33,467 nucleotides of DNA from JAJYLM01 sp964547905 (GCA_964547905.1 CAZJPN010000002.1:1-33467); one strand, 5' to 3'. Counted from the stretch's first letter, positions 8,934 to 18,108 are shown. Numbers and translations: made by a program. Notes: generated from the sequence alone by a model not told the origin.

Positions 8934-10711
8934 TAAAAAATATACTAATCTTTACTGTAATAGCACTGATCGGCAGTATCCTTTATTACCGTGTTATCTC
9001 ATTTGGCTTTTTAAACTGGGATGACAGCTTTTATATCGTCCAGAATCAATACATAAAGACGATAAGCCTTTCAAATATCTTTTATATATTTACTCACTTC
9101 TATCATACCGGAACATATCAGCCGCTCCAGCTTCTTACCTATATGTTTATATACAGCATAAGCAAACTTAATCCAATGTGGTTTCACATAATCAATGCAG
9201 CTATTTTCACTGTGGACGCAATGCTTGTTTATCTTTTTGTCGATAGACTAAACACTCCATTTACAGCCGCAGTAGCAGCATTACTTTTTTTGCTCTCGCC
9301 AGTTAACGTAGATTCATCTGCATGGGTCTCCGGGCTTACAAATACCCAGTCATTGTTCTTTGTGCTCGTATCTCTGATTGCGTATGATTCATTTATACTA
9401 TCGAACAGATACAGATGGTATACAATAAGTATAATTGCGTTCATTGCTGCGCTTTTGACAAAACAGGCGGTTGCAACGATCGTTGTAGTAATGTTTGTGC
9501 TTGAATGGTTTGTCCATAAAAGGCCCTTTGCTAAAACCTTCTTCAATCAGATTTTATTCTATATATTGTCTGCAATAGCCTTTTCGGTATTTTTGTTTGG
9601 TCGGATAATCGAGATCCCTCAAAATAGGTTTGTCGGGGTTGATATGTTACATAGATTTTTAACTTCAATAGCGAATATGGCCGGGATCCTCGAATACCCA
9701 AACAAGTTGCTGTTACCAATAGGCGTTTCAAGCTTCTATCCCCCTTTTCAAATAACCGGCATCTTCACACCAAGATTTCTCGTAAGTTTTATAGCCTTGA
9801 TAATTATTATCTTGTTTGCAATAATCTTATATAAGAAGAAAAGTACGGGGTTTTTCTGGCTATCCTGGTATTTTGCAAATATGATTCCTGCATTCGGTAT
9901 TTTGCAAGTACCTTTTTTTAACAATTGGTATCTGTTTTTACCATCCATTGGCATTTATGCCTTCCTCGGTATGGTGATTCAATCCATTTACCTCACAGGT
10001 AATCTGCGCAGGTACGCGCTCATTTTGTGTGGAATTATAATGTTGATGTTTGGTATAATTTCATGGCAAAGGATAGGCACATGGAAAGATGATATTCATC
10101 TCTGGCAGGATGGAATTAAAAGGCTTCCGAATTACTATTTTGGATACGAGATGTATGCCATGGCGCTCGTACAAAACAATAAAATACCTGAAGCAATAAA
10201 GTATGTAAAACGTTCACTTCAGCTTAATCCATACAACCCAAAGCTCCTCTCTGGATTGGGAATATATTATATGAGCAATAAACATTACAAAAAAGCGCTG
10301 CCATACATTAAAGATGCTTTGGAATACGATCCTGGGAATGCAGCATATATGTATCTGCTTGCAGTCTATTATAAAAAAATAAATGATTATCAGTACTATG
10401 AGGAGCAGCTAAGAAAATGCGTATTGCAGGACCCTTACGAATTATCGTATGTTAGTGAGCTAACCACATTTTATGCAGACAACGGCGAAACACAGAAGGC
10501 GATACAAATTATGAAGGAAATAATCTCAACACATCCGGATAATGCACTGTTTTACAGGGTACTTGGAATAATCTATCTAAAGTATACCAATAATATTTAT
10601 GAAGCAAAAAAGGCTTTCAAGAAGAGTCTGCTCATCGATCCCCAACAAAAAGATGTTCAAGAACTTAAAAGACTTATTATCGAATTGAACAGACAATCAA
10701 ACAGTCAATAA
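8915..10711 (+). CDS. Multi-pass membrane protein with C-terminal TPRs, TMTC/GT-C mannosyltransferase-like (copy 2)
   Basis: A 598-residue paralogue of the preceding protein, starting inside its last codons (19-bp overlap). Shared landmarks in the same order: NWDDSFYIVQNQYIKTISL against NLDDNFYVINNIYIRHVSL, YQPLQLLTYMFIY against YAPIQYLTYMLIY, LLSPVNVDSSAW against LLSPVNIDPAVW, and NWYLFLPSIGIY against NWYLYIPSIGIY. About ten membrane helices lie within 1-390, and TPR repeats (for example EAIKYVKRSLQLNPYNPKLL) occupy ~400-590. The acidic loop-1 motif NWDD is retained and even closer to the TMTC pattern. Tandem duplication with overlap implies joint expression and perhaps a heteromeric enzyme. 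The gene converges on lon with only 11 bp between the ends. Confidence 0.78.
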   Translation: MENRQVIKNILIFTVIALIGSILYYRVISFGFLNWDDSFYIVQNQYIKTISLSNIFYIFTHFYHTGTYQPLQLLTYMFIYSISKLNPMWFHIINAAIFTVDAMLVYLFVDRLNTPFTAAVAALLFLLSPVNVDSSAWVSGLTNTQSLFFVLVSLIAYDSFILSNRYRWYTISIIAFIAALLTKQAVATIVVVMFVLEWFVHKRPFAKTFFNQILFYILSAIAFSVFLFGRIIEIPQNRFVGVDMLHRFLTSIANMAGILEYPNKLLLPIGVSSFYPPFQITGIFTPRFLVSFIALIIIILFAIILYKKKSTGFFWLSWYFANMIPAFGILQVPFFNNWYLFLPSIGIYAFLGMVIQSIYLTGNLRRYALILCGIIMLMFGIISWQRIGTWKDDIHLWQDGIKRLPNYYFGYEMYAMALVQNNKIPEAIKYVKRSLQLNPYNPKLLSGLGIYYMSNKHYKKALPYIKDALEYDPGNAAYMYLLAVYYKKINDYQYYEEQLRKCVLQDPYELSYVSELTTFYADNGETQKAIQIMKEIISTHPDNALFYRVLGIIYLKYTNNIYEAKKAFKKSLLIDPQQKDVQELKRLIIELNRQSNSQ

Positions 10712-10722
10712 ACTATTTTAAT

Positions 10723-13158
10723 TCAATTGTTCGGGTGCGTTTGCTCTGAAGAAACCGGTATACCGCTTACCTGGGTCATATCGTGTAAGTTGGCCTCCGT
10801 ATTAAACCTGCCTTTCCATATCTGCTCCACAGAGTCAACCCTTAAAGCCTTTTCTATAACTTGATCCATGCTTTCAACGAACATAATACTCAGTGCCTTT
10901 TTTATTACATCCGGTATTTCCGCAATGTCTTTCTCATTATCTTTCGGTATCAGTACCTCTTTTATCTGTGCCCGCATAGCCGCCATAAGTTTTTCCTTCA
11001 ACCCTCCTATGGGAAGAACCCTGCCCCTCAAGGTTATTTCACCGGTCATTGCAAGATCACGCTTTACCGGGATCTTTGTCAAAGCCGAAACAAGCGAAGT
11101 CGCTATGGTGATACCGGCAGATGGACCATCCTTCGGGATTGCGCCCTCGGGTATGTGGATATGCACGTCTATCTTCCTGTAAAAATCCTTTTTAAGGCCG
11201 AGGCCCGATGATATCGTCCTTACATAGCTCATGGCCGCGCTTGCAGACTCTTTCATGATATCGCCCAGCTTCCCGGTAACGGTTAATTTACCCTTGCCGT
11301 TCAGAATAGCGGATTCTATTGCGAGTATGTCACCCCCTGCCTCTGTCCATGCAAGGCCCGTGGCAACACCGATAAGATCCCGTTCTTCGAGTTCACTGCG
11401 CTTGAACCTTGCCACACCAAGATACTTCTCAAGGTTCGAACCCATGACGACGATCTTTTTATTCTTTTCTCCGGTTTTCAGTATGTGTTTTGCCACCTTC
11501 CTGAGAATGGTTGCGATCTCCCGTTCCACATTCCGTACACCAGCTTCGCGCGTGTAGTCCTGTATGATCTTAACGACCGATCCCTTTGTGAAAACAAGCT
11601 TTTCAGGCACCAGGCCGTTCGCCTTCAATTGTTTCGGTATAAGGAATTGTTTTGCGATGTTCAGTTTTTCCACCTCTATATATCCGGGCAGCCTTATTAT
11701 CTCAAGACGATCGAGCAATGCAGGTGGAATACCGGCAACAGTATTGGCAGTCGTAATGAACATAACCTTTGAGAGATCATAATCAAGGTCAAGGTAGTGA
11801 TCGTTAAAAGCATGGTTCTGTTCGGGATCCAGCACCTCTAAAAGAGCTGCGGACGGATCTCCCCTGAAATCCATACTCATCTTATCTATCTCATCAAACA
11901 GAAAAACCGGGTTTGCTGATCCTGCCTTGCGCATTGATTGAATAACCTTGCCTGGCAGGGCACTTACGTACGTTCTCCTATGCCCGCGGATCTCTGCTTC
12001 GTCCCTTACACCGCCGAGTGACTGACGGACAAAGTTCCTTCCTGTAGCCTCTGCTATGGATTTTGCGAGAGATGTTTTCCCAACACCCGGAGGTCCTACG
12101 AAACATAGTATAGGACCCTTTGCATCGGGGCTCAGCGCCTTAACTGCAAGGAATTCCAAAATCCTCTCCTTTACCTGTTCAAGGCCGTAATGATCTCTGT
12201 CCAGGGCTTTCTTTGCCTCATTTATGTCCTTTTTCTCGTCCGTGTATTCATACCATGGGAGTGAAAGTATCCATTCAAGATACCCCCTCACAACCGCAGC
12301 TTCGGCACTCATAGGCGACATCATTTTAAGTTTCTTAAGTTCACCCCTACAACGCTTACCCGCCTCATCCGACATTTTTTTCTTTTTTATACGATCTTCG
12401 AGTTCCTTTATCTCTGTTTTGAATTCGTCCTTTTCTCCAAGCTCTTTCTGAATAGCCCTCATCTGTTCGTTCAGATAATATTCCTTCTGAGCCTTTTCTG
12501 TCTGTTTCTTTACCTGTGCCTTTATTCTCTTTTCAATATCTATTATCTCTATCTCGCTGAAAAGCCTTTCCATGAGTTTGGTCATATACTTTTCGAGATC
12601 TTCCACCTCCATCAGCATCTGTTTCTCTTCAGCCTTCATCTTGATACTGCCTGCAATAGTGTTCGCAACCATTTCCGGGCTATCTACCGAAGAAACATAG
12701 GTAACAATTTCAGGAGCTACAAGATTTGTGTTTTTTGCATAATCCGTGAATACAGATACAAGCTGTCTTTTTAATGCCTCCATCTCCAAAGTATTTTTTA
12801 CAAAATTTTCGATAGGCTTGGCCTCTACCTCCACATACACATCTCTATCATTGTAAGACAAAATTTTTCCCCTCTTAACACCTTTTACCAACAGTTTTAT
12901 GCTGTCACTCTCGATGATGTGGTGTTCTATGGAGGAAAGCGTACCCGTTATCTGTATATCGTTTTCTTTTGGGTCCTCTACTTTAGGATCTTTTTGTATG
13001 GTTGTAAAAATAAATGAATTGTTTTTTATGGCTTCCTTTACCGCATTTACAGACTTCTGCCTCCCGACTATAAGCGGCGTTGTTTGCTGTGGAAAAATAA
13101 CGATATCTCTCAGCGGTAATAAAGGTACTATGTATTTGTCATTGTTGTCATCGATCAT
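10723..13158 (-). CDS. lon: ATP-dependent protease Lon (LonA type)
   Basis: An 811-residue soluble LonA. The N-terminal substrate-recognition LAN domain (~10-205; VPLLPLRDIVIFP) is followed by a coiled-coil region (~210-300) and the AAA+ module with Walker A GPPGVGKTS (near 355), Walker B FLFDEIDKM and sensor region ALLDRLE. The serine/lysine protease domain follows, with the catalytic serine in DGPSAGITIA (near 680) and the lysine in GGLKEKLMAA. Length matches the bacterial family (about 780-820). A short tail after residue ~785 is unremarkable. Its ATG overlaps the clpX stop (ATGA at 13155-13158), making it the last gene of the tig-clpP-clpX-lon chain. GGGGGAA lies just upstream of the start. 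Confidence 0.98.
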   Translation of the reverse strand: MIDDNNDKYIVPLLPLRDIVIFPQQTTPLIVGRQKSVNAVKEAIKNNSFIFTTIQKDPKVEDPKENDIQITGTLSSIEHHIIESDSIKLLVKGVKRGKILSYNDRDVYVEVEAKPIENFVKNTLEMEALKRQLVSVFTDYAKNTNLVAPEIVTYVSSVDSPEMVANTIAGSIKMKAEEKQMLMEVEDLEKYMTKLMERLFSEIEIIDIEKRIKAQVKKQTEKAQKEYYLNEQMRAIQKELGEKDEFKTEIKELEDRIKKKKMSDEAGKRCRGELKKLKMMSPMSAEAAVVRGYLEWILSLPWYEYTDEKKDINEAKKALDRDHYGLEQVKERILEFLAVKALSPDAKGPILCFVGPPGVGKTSLAKSIAEATGRNFVRQSLGGVRDEAEIRGHRRTYVSALPGKVIQSMRKAGSANPVFLFDEIDKMSMDFRGDPSAALLEVLDPEQNHAFNDHYLDLDYDLSKVMFITTANTVAGIPPALLDRLEIIRLPGYIEVEKLNIAKQFLIPKQLKANGLVPEKLVFTKGSVVKIIQDYTREAGVRNVEREIATILRKVAKHILKTGEKNKKIVVMGSNLEKYLGVARFKRSELEERDLIGVATGLAWTEAGGDILAIESAILNGKGKLTVTGKLGDIMKESASAAMSYVRTISSGLGLKKDFYRKIDVHIHIPEGAIPKDGPSAGITIATSLVSALTKIPVKRDLAMTGEITLRGRVLPIGGLKEKLMAAMRAQIKEVLIPKDNEKDIAEIPDVIKKALSIMFVESMDQVIEKALRVDSVEQIWKGRFNTEANLHDMTQVSGIPVSSEQTHPNN

Positions 13159-14414
13159 TTAGTTCCCCCAGCCTCTGCTTTTTTTTCATAGGTAAGCAAT
13201 GGTTCGGTATGTTTGAATATTACGTCCGAATTAATGACACACTCATTAATGTCACTGCGAGACGGTATGTCATACATAATGTCGAGCATTATATTTTCCA
13301 TTATTGCCCTCAACCCGCGGGCACCTGATTTTCTTCTAATGGCCTCTTTCGCTATGGACTCTATTGCATCATGGCTGAACACGAGTTTTACACCTTCCAT
13401 GGAGAAAAGCTTCTGATATTGTTTGATTATTGCATTCCTTGGCTTGACAAGGATCTCCATCAAAGCCTGAGCAGTCAGTTCTTCCATCGTAGCAACAATC
13501 GGCACCCTGCCAACAAATTCAGGGATCATACCGTATTTTATAAGATCTTCGGTCTCTACCATTCCAAGAATATCAGTCAAGCTCTTACCCCTGACTCCTT
13601 TAAGATCGGCACCGAATCCCATCGATTTAACACCTATACGTTTTGAGATAATCCTTTCAATACCGTCGAAAGTGCCGCCGCATATAAACAAAATATTCGA
13701 AGTATCAACGCGAAAATAATCCTGCTCGGGATGTTTTCTTCCGCCCTTTGGCGGAACGTTTGCAATTGTACCTTCTATAATCTTCAAAAGTGCCTGCTGT
13801 ACACCCTCTCCCGATACATCTCTGGTTATCGATGGACTATCCGTTTTCCTCGAAAGCTTGTCTATTTCATCTATATAAACAATGCCTCTCTGTGCCCTAT
13901 TGATGTCATAATTTGCATTCTGTATAAGGCTGAGTATTATGTTTTCGACATCCTCTCCGACATAACCGGCCTCTGTAAGTGTTGTTGCGTCGGCAATCGT
14001 AAACGGCACATCAAGAAACTTCGCAAGTGTTTGAGCGAGAAGGGTTTTCCCTGTTCCAGTCGGCCCCATAAGCAATATGTTGCTCTTCTGGATCTCCACG
14101 TCATCGTTCTTGAGATGTGAATCTATTCTTTTGTAATGGTTGTGAACCGCAACAGATATTACCTTCTTAGCCTTTTCCTGACCTATGACATATCTGTCAA
14201 GGAATGCCTTTATATCCCCGGGTTTTGGAACAACTTTCCTTATGCCTAAGGCATCCTGCTGCGTTTCATAGTCTTCTGCAATTATCTCATTGCACAGTTC
14301 CACACATTCATCACATATAAATGCGTTTGGACCGGCAATAAGTTTTTTAACCTCTTTTTGCGACTTGCCGCAGAAAGAGCATTTCAATACACTTTCATCT
14401 TTTTTAAGCACCAA
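13155..14414 (-). CDS. clpX: ATP-dependent Clp protease ATP-binding subunit ClpX
   Basis: This is the unfoldase partner of ClpP. It has an N-terminal C4 zinc-binding domain (CSFCGKSQ ... FICDECVELC), AAA+ Walker A GPTGTGKTLL, pore-1 loop GYVGEDVEN, Walker B IVYIDEIDK, and the arginine-rich sensor region RRKSGARGL. The ClpP-docking loop reads MGF (in KSMGFGAD) where IGF/LGF is usual. I choose a TTG start at 14414, eight bases after GGAGG at 14423-14427. GTG codons at 14411 and at 14429 also lie in frame, but the latter would sit before or within the Shine-Dalgarno. No ATG exists in a sensible position. The start lies inside the last codons of clpP, and the stop overlaps lon (ATGA). Confidence 0.97.
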   Translation of the reverse strand: MVLKKDESVLKCSFCGKSQKEVKKLIAGPNAFICDECVELCNEIIAEDYETQQDALGIRKVVPKPGDIKAFLDRYVIGQEKAKKVISVAVHNHYKRIDSHLKNDDVEIQKSNILLMGPTGTGKTLLAQTLAKFLDVPFTIADATTLTEAGYVGEDVENIILSLIQNANYDINRAQRGIVYIDEIDKLSRKTDSPSITRDVSGEGVQQALLKIIEGTIANVPPKGGRKHPEQDYFRVDTSNILFICGGTFDGIERIISKRIGVKSMGFGADLKGVRGKSLTDILGMVETEDLIKYGMIPEFVGRVPIVATMEELTAQALMEILVKPRNAIIKQYQKLFSMEGVKLVFSHDAIESIAKEAIRRKSGARGLRAIMENIMLDIMYDIPSRSDINECVINSDVIFKHTEPLLTYEKKAEAGGTK

Positions 14415-15024
14415 TGCTATTACCTCCACCTATTTTCAATTCTTCCCGTTTAGTTATCACGTTGTCTATTATACCATAAGATATTGCCTCTTCGCCACCC
14501 ATAAAGAAATCCCTCTCGGTATCCGCAGTTATCCTTTCCAATGGTTGACCTGTATGGATACTCAAAATTTTGTTTATTTCTTCCCTTAACTTAAGAATCT
14601 CTTTAGCATGTATGTCAATCTCGGATGCCTTGCCCTGAAGCCCGCCCGAGGGTTGATGTATCATAATTCTTGCATTGGGCAGGGCGAATCTTTTACCCTT
14701 AACGCCTGCAGCAAGGAGAACAGCTCCCATACTGGCTGCCTGGCCTATGCACATCGTTGTGATATTGGACCGTATGTACTGCATGGTATCGTATATGGCA
14801 AGACCTGCGGTCACGCTACCACCGGGTGAATTGATGTACAACTGTATATCTTTATCGGGATCTTCGGATTCCAGAAATAAAAGCTGAGCTATCACTATAT
14901 TTGCAAGATCATCATCTATAATAGACCCTATAAAAACGATTCTCTCTTTCAATAGCCGGGAATATATATCGTATGCCCTTTCACCTTTTGATGTCTGTTC
15001 CACAACCATGGGTATAAGCGTCAT
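14404..15024 (-). CDS. clpP: ATP-dependent Clp protease proteolytic subunit ClpP
   Basis: A 206-residue serine peptidase forming the tetradecameric chamber that works with ClpX. The full triad is present: Ser98 in GQAASMGAVLL, His123 in MIHQPSGG and Asp172 in TERDFFMGG. The oxyanion-hole segment NSPGGSVTAG (about 65-74) and the N-terminal PMVVEQTSKGERAYDIYS typical of ClpP are present. GAGAGG lies 8 nt upstream of the ATG. The start codon overlaps the trigger factor stop (ATGA at 15021-15024), and the last codons contain the start of clpX. Confidence 0.98.
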   Translation of the reverse strand: MTLIPMVVEQTSKGERAYDIYSRLLKERIVFIGSIIDDDLANIVIAQLLFLESEDPDKDIQLYINSPGGSVTAGLAIYDTMQYIRSNITTMCIGQAASMGAVLLAAGVKGKRFALPNARIMIHQPSGGLQGKASEIDIHAKEILKLREEINKILSIHTGQPLERITADTERDFFMGGEEAISYGIIDNVITKREELKIGGGNSIGA

Positions 15025-16277
15025 TTTTCTATCCTCTCTTCCATAAATTGAGCATTTTTAATGATCAAATCAAGAATCCTTTCGTTCAACAGGTGTTGTT
15101 TGATTGTTTCCATGCTATTATCTTTATTCAATTTTTCCATTATATGTTCTGATGTATCATTGTTTCGACGCGCTATATTTTCGATCTCGGCTTTCAATTC
15201 ATCATCGGTAAGTATCATGCTTTCCTGATTTTTTATCGCATCAAAAAATATCCTGGTAATAAGCCCTATACGTATATAGGTATCAATCTGTTTTAACCTG
15301 TCCTCTATCTCCTGCTTATTGTTCATGGCATACGCCCTCTTCAACTCTTCATCTTCAGTGGCTATATGTTCCAGTTCTTTTTTTACGAGCGATACCGGCA
15401 ATTCTATAGGATGCCTTTGGAGCAAAGCCGTTACTATCATATCCTGATACATGAGCCTGTTAATCCTTCCTATTTCATCTTCTATATCCTTTTTTAAGGC
15501 GGATTTCAACTCATCCAGAGTGTTATAACTACCGCTTGTTTTTGCCAGTTCATCATCTATGGGAGGATATTTGATATACTTTATAGCTTTTAATTCAATC
15601 ATGAAATGCACATTCTTTGCCGCATCTACCGTAATTTTTCTCTTCTCGCCTACCAGCATACCGATTATCTGATCGTAGAATTTCTTTCCCAGTTTTTCAT
15701 TCACTGCCCAGAGAAGATCGTCATTAACCTTTCCGGGCCTGCCTTGTTTATCAAGCTCCGTTAATTTAACAGAAGCCAGATCATTTTCCCTTAAAGGTCT
15801 TTGTTCTTCCAATGGCATTAGAACACCGAGCCTCTTCTGAATCTTGACAAGGGCTTCCTGAATCTGTTCTTCGGTTACAGGCGGGGTCGGAAGTTTCTTC
15901 AACTCTATGCCTTTGAAGTCCACGCGTTCTATCTCGGGAATATTCTCGACAATAACCGTGTACGTAAGATCGCCGTCACCGCTATAATCTATCTTTTCTA
16001 TCACCGGTGAACCTACAGCCTTTATATGCGACTCTTCTATAACACTATTGATTGTATGGTCTATTACGTCAAGTTCCGCCTCATATTTTATATCCTGTTC
16101 AAACTTGCTCTTGATAACGGATTCCGGTACCTTGCCTTTCCTGAAACCAGGCACCTTTGCACTTTTTTGAAACTCCGCAATTTTATGAGATATGGTATCC
16201 TGCACGACATCCTTTGGTATCATGACAGATACCTTTTTCTTTACGCTGCTCTGCGTTTCTACTCCTAATATTTTCAT
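15021..16277 (-). CDS. tig: Trigger factor (ribosome-associated chaperone)
   Basis: A 418-residue ribosome-bound folding chaperone. The N-terminal ribosome-binding domain shows the signature VPGFRKGKVP (about residues 43-52) that docks to L23. The C-terminal helical arm domain runs from ~245 to the end. The middle FKBP-type PPIase region (~155-240) is shortened: the segment between VGEKRKITVD and FMIELKAIK lacks the usual flap with the conserved H-A-x-x-L-A-G-K stretch, so isomerase activity may be lost while chaperone function stays. GGAAGG lies 8-9 nt before the ATG. It is the first protein gene of the proteostasis operon, 26 bp after tRNA-Leu. Confidence 0.95.
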   Translation of the reverse strand: MKILGVETQSSVKKKVSVMIPKDVVQDTISHKIAEFQKSAKVPGFRKGKVPESVIKSKFEQDIKYEAELDVIDHTINSVIEESHIKAVGSPVIEKIDYSGDGDLTYTVIVENIPEIERVDFKGIELKKLPTPPVTEEQIQEALVKIQKRLGVLMPLEEQRPLRENDLASVKLTELDKQGRPGKVNDDLLWAVNEKLGKKFYDQIIGMLVGEKRKITVDAAKNVHFMIELKAIKYIKYPPIDDELAKTSGSYNTLDELKSALKKDIEDEIGRINRLMYQDMIVTALLQRHPIELPVSLVKKELEHIATEDEELKRAYAMNNKQEIEDRLKQIDTYIRIGLITRIFFDAIKNQESMILTDDELKAEIENIARRNNDTSEHIMEKLNKDNSMETIKQHLLNERILDLIIKNAQFMEERIEK

Positions 16278-16303
16278 TCTTTAACCTTCCTGTTTTTTTA
16301 TTT

Positions 16304-16383
16304 GCGAGGGAGGGGAGTTGAACCCCTATGGTTATCCCACCAGATCCTAAGTCTGGCGCGTCTACCAGTTCCGCCACCCTCGC
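16304..16383 (-). tRNA. tRNA-Leu (anticodon UAG)
   Basis: Read on the minus strand, the acceptor arms GCGAGGG and CCCTCGC pair perfectly. The D-arm region reads GCGGAACTGGTAGACGC. The anticodon stem CCAGA/TCTGG encloses loop CTTAGGA, giving anticodon TAG (reads CUA and other CUN leucine codons). A type II variable arm (TGGGATAACCAT) and a T arm AGGGGTTCAACTCCCCT follow. The 3' CCA is not encoded; A-rich sequence follows directly. With trigger factor starting 26 bp downstream, the tRNA is probably processed out of the tig-clpP-clpX-lon transcript or its own short one. Confidence 0.97.
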
Positions 16384-16395
16384 CTGCTTTCTATC

Positions 16396-16424
16396 AAGTT
16401 AAAATGTATTTTCAATAAAGTCAA
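16396..16424 (-). promoter_or_regulatory. Candidate promoter of the tRNA-Leu-tig-clpPX-lon unit
   Basis: On the minus strand TTGACT (16419-16424), a 17-bp spacer and TAACTT (16396-16401) sit so that transcription would begin a few bases before the mature tRNA 5' end at 16383. The -10 match is poor. The same ~100-bp gap must also hold the promoter of the divergent kinase gene, for which GATAAT at 16432-16437 is the best -10. Confidence 0.3.
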
Positions 16425-16485
16425 TTTATGGGATAATAATATGGAACTCATTGATCCCGAGAAAAATTTCTACTAAACTTTTCGT

Positions 16486-18108
16486 ATGAATACAGGCGAA
16501 GGACAACTGATTGCAAATAGATACCTCCTCAAGAAAGAACTCGGCAGAGGAGGTATGGCTATTATTTACATCGGTATTGACACTGTTCTAAAACGTGAGG
16601 TAGCAATAAAAATACTGTACCCGCACTTTATGTACGATAGTACCCTCATCCGGAGATTCCTCAACGAGGCAAGGATCATAGCAAGGCTTCATTACAAGAG
16701 CATAGTATCGCTGTACGATATAGGTGAACATCAGGGCGTGCCGTTTTTAGTGCTCGAGTATATTCAGGGATACGATCTTAGACACATGCAGGATACATTG
16801 GTTAAAGAGAGAAAAAAGATATCCCTTGAGATAGCACTCATCATGGCTTACATAGTATGTGATGCTATTGCACATGCACATTCAATGGGTATAGTTCATA
16901 GAGACATTAAGCCAGAAAATGTACTCATCAGTAACGATGGGGGAATTAAGATTACAGACTTTGGTTTGGCCCATATTCTAACCGATACCCACATCACTAT
17001 CAGCAGGGCGGCTATAGGCTCACCGGAATTCATGTCTCCTGAGCACATAAACTCAAACAATATAAGCATTGCATCTGACATTTTTTCCCTCGGATCATTG
17101 ATTTATTGGCTCATCACTGGTGTATCGCCGTTTTATGCCGATAATACCATGTTCATACTGAACAATATATCAAGGAACCATTATAAACCAATAAATAAAT
17201 CCGTATTCGGAATCGATGATTGGATCGAAGAGATCGTTGACATCTGTCTGAGCCCGCTGCCTGAAGATCGGTACCGTGATGCATCTGAACTAAGCAGGGC
17301 ACTCTACAATGGCATCACAAGGTTCTCACCGGATCCTTACAATGCTTTTAGACTCTATATAAATTCGCCCTCGCAAACAGAGCAAGATCTGTTAAAGCGT
17401 CACAATACAGCCAGATATGGTGATGCGTCGGCATATATAAAATCAAGCAACTTTGAAAAGGCGCTCTCTGTCATAAGCATTATGCTTGAGACCGGCAATG
17501 AGCAGCCAGATGCGCTTGGGTTGATGAAAAAACTAAAGCATAAAAGGTATGTGAGATGGATATTAAATACCATGGAACTTATCATAATATTCATTTTAAC
17601 GCTCATTGTGGCAAGAGAGGAATATGGTGAAACGCCTGTGAACACTTTAATCCATCAAACATCCTTTACCAGAGCTGTTGCACATAAAGAAAATATACAA
17701 ACAAATAAACAGATACCCACGGTTCTTAAAAAGATAAAGCAATCCACTACGTATTCAAAAAATAAAAAGACCGGAAGGCTTGTATTACCGATATCTCAAT
17801 CTCGAGGAGCAAAGAATCTTTATAACAATGTTCCCGGTCAAAATCAAAAACTCGAATCAAACCAGCAGCAGGCAAAGGTAGACATCGGTACCCTTGAACT
17901 CATAACCTATCCATGGGCACTGGTATTTATAGATGATAAGTATATCGGTGAAACACCGAGACTCAAAAACATCACTCTGCCGGTGGGCAAACACAAAATC
18001 TATCTGATGAATCCGTACCTCAAACCTTACACAAACACCATAAACGTACTACCGGACAAAACAATCACCAAAAGAATAGACCTGAATGCGCCGCTGCCTG
18101 TCCCATAG
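16486..18108 (+). CDS. Membrane-anchored Hanks-type Ser/Thr protein kinase with C-terminal PEGA domain
   Basis: A 540-residue eukaryotic-like kinase. The glycine loop GRGGMAIIYIG (20-30), ATP-binding lysine K42 in VAIKIL, catalytic loop VHRDIKPENV (D140, RD type), DFG (158-160) and SPEFMSPEH in the activation/P+1 region are all intact, so it should be active. The kinase domain ends near 270. A short helical TPR-like linker follows, then one membrane helix (about 360-378; MELIIIFILTLIV). An extracytoplasmic Lys/Gln-rich linker leads to a PEGA domain (about 465-540; TYPWALVFIDDKYIGETP). PEGA domains are beta-rich modules common on bacterial surface and envelope proteins. No Shine-Dalgarno precedes the ATG. 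Its substrate is unknown; no phosphatase is adjacent. Confidence 0.9.
   Translation: MNTGEGQLIANRYLLKKELGRGGMAIIYIGIDTVLKREVAIKILYPHFMYDSTLIRRFLNEARIIARLHYKSIVSLYDIGEHQGVPFLVLEYIQGYDLRHMQDTLVKERKKISLEIALIMAYIVCDAIAHAHSMGIVHRDIKPENVLISNDGGIKITDFGLAHILTDTHITISRAAIGSPEFMSPEHINSNNISIASDIFSLGSLIYWLITGVSPFYADNTMFILNNISRNHYKPINKSVFGIDDWIEEIVDICLSPLPEDRYRDASELSRALYNGITRFSPDPYNAFRLYINSPSQTEQDLLKRHNTARYGDASAYIKSSNFEKALSVISIMLETGNEQPDALGLMKKLKHKRYVRWILNTMELIIIFILTLIVAREEYGETPVNTLIHQTSFTRAVAHKENIQTNKQIPTVLKKIKQSTTYSKNKKTGRLVLPISQSRGAKNLYNNVPGQNQKLESNQQQAKVDIGTLELITYPWALVFIDDKYIGETPRLKNITLPVGKHKIYLMNPYLKPYTNTINVLPDKTITKRIDLNAPLPVP

Noticed and set aside
10861..14120. Several plus-strand frames of 90-130 codons opposite lon and clpX
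   Set aside because: They are antisense shadows of strongly coding genes and show no family motifs.
16183..16377. Frame reading MAELVDAPDLGSGG across the tRNA
   Set aside because: This is the well-known spurious translation of a tRNA-Leu gene; the cloverleaf is complete.
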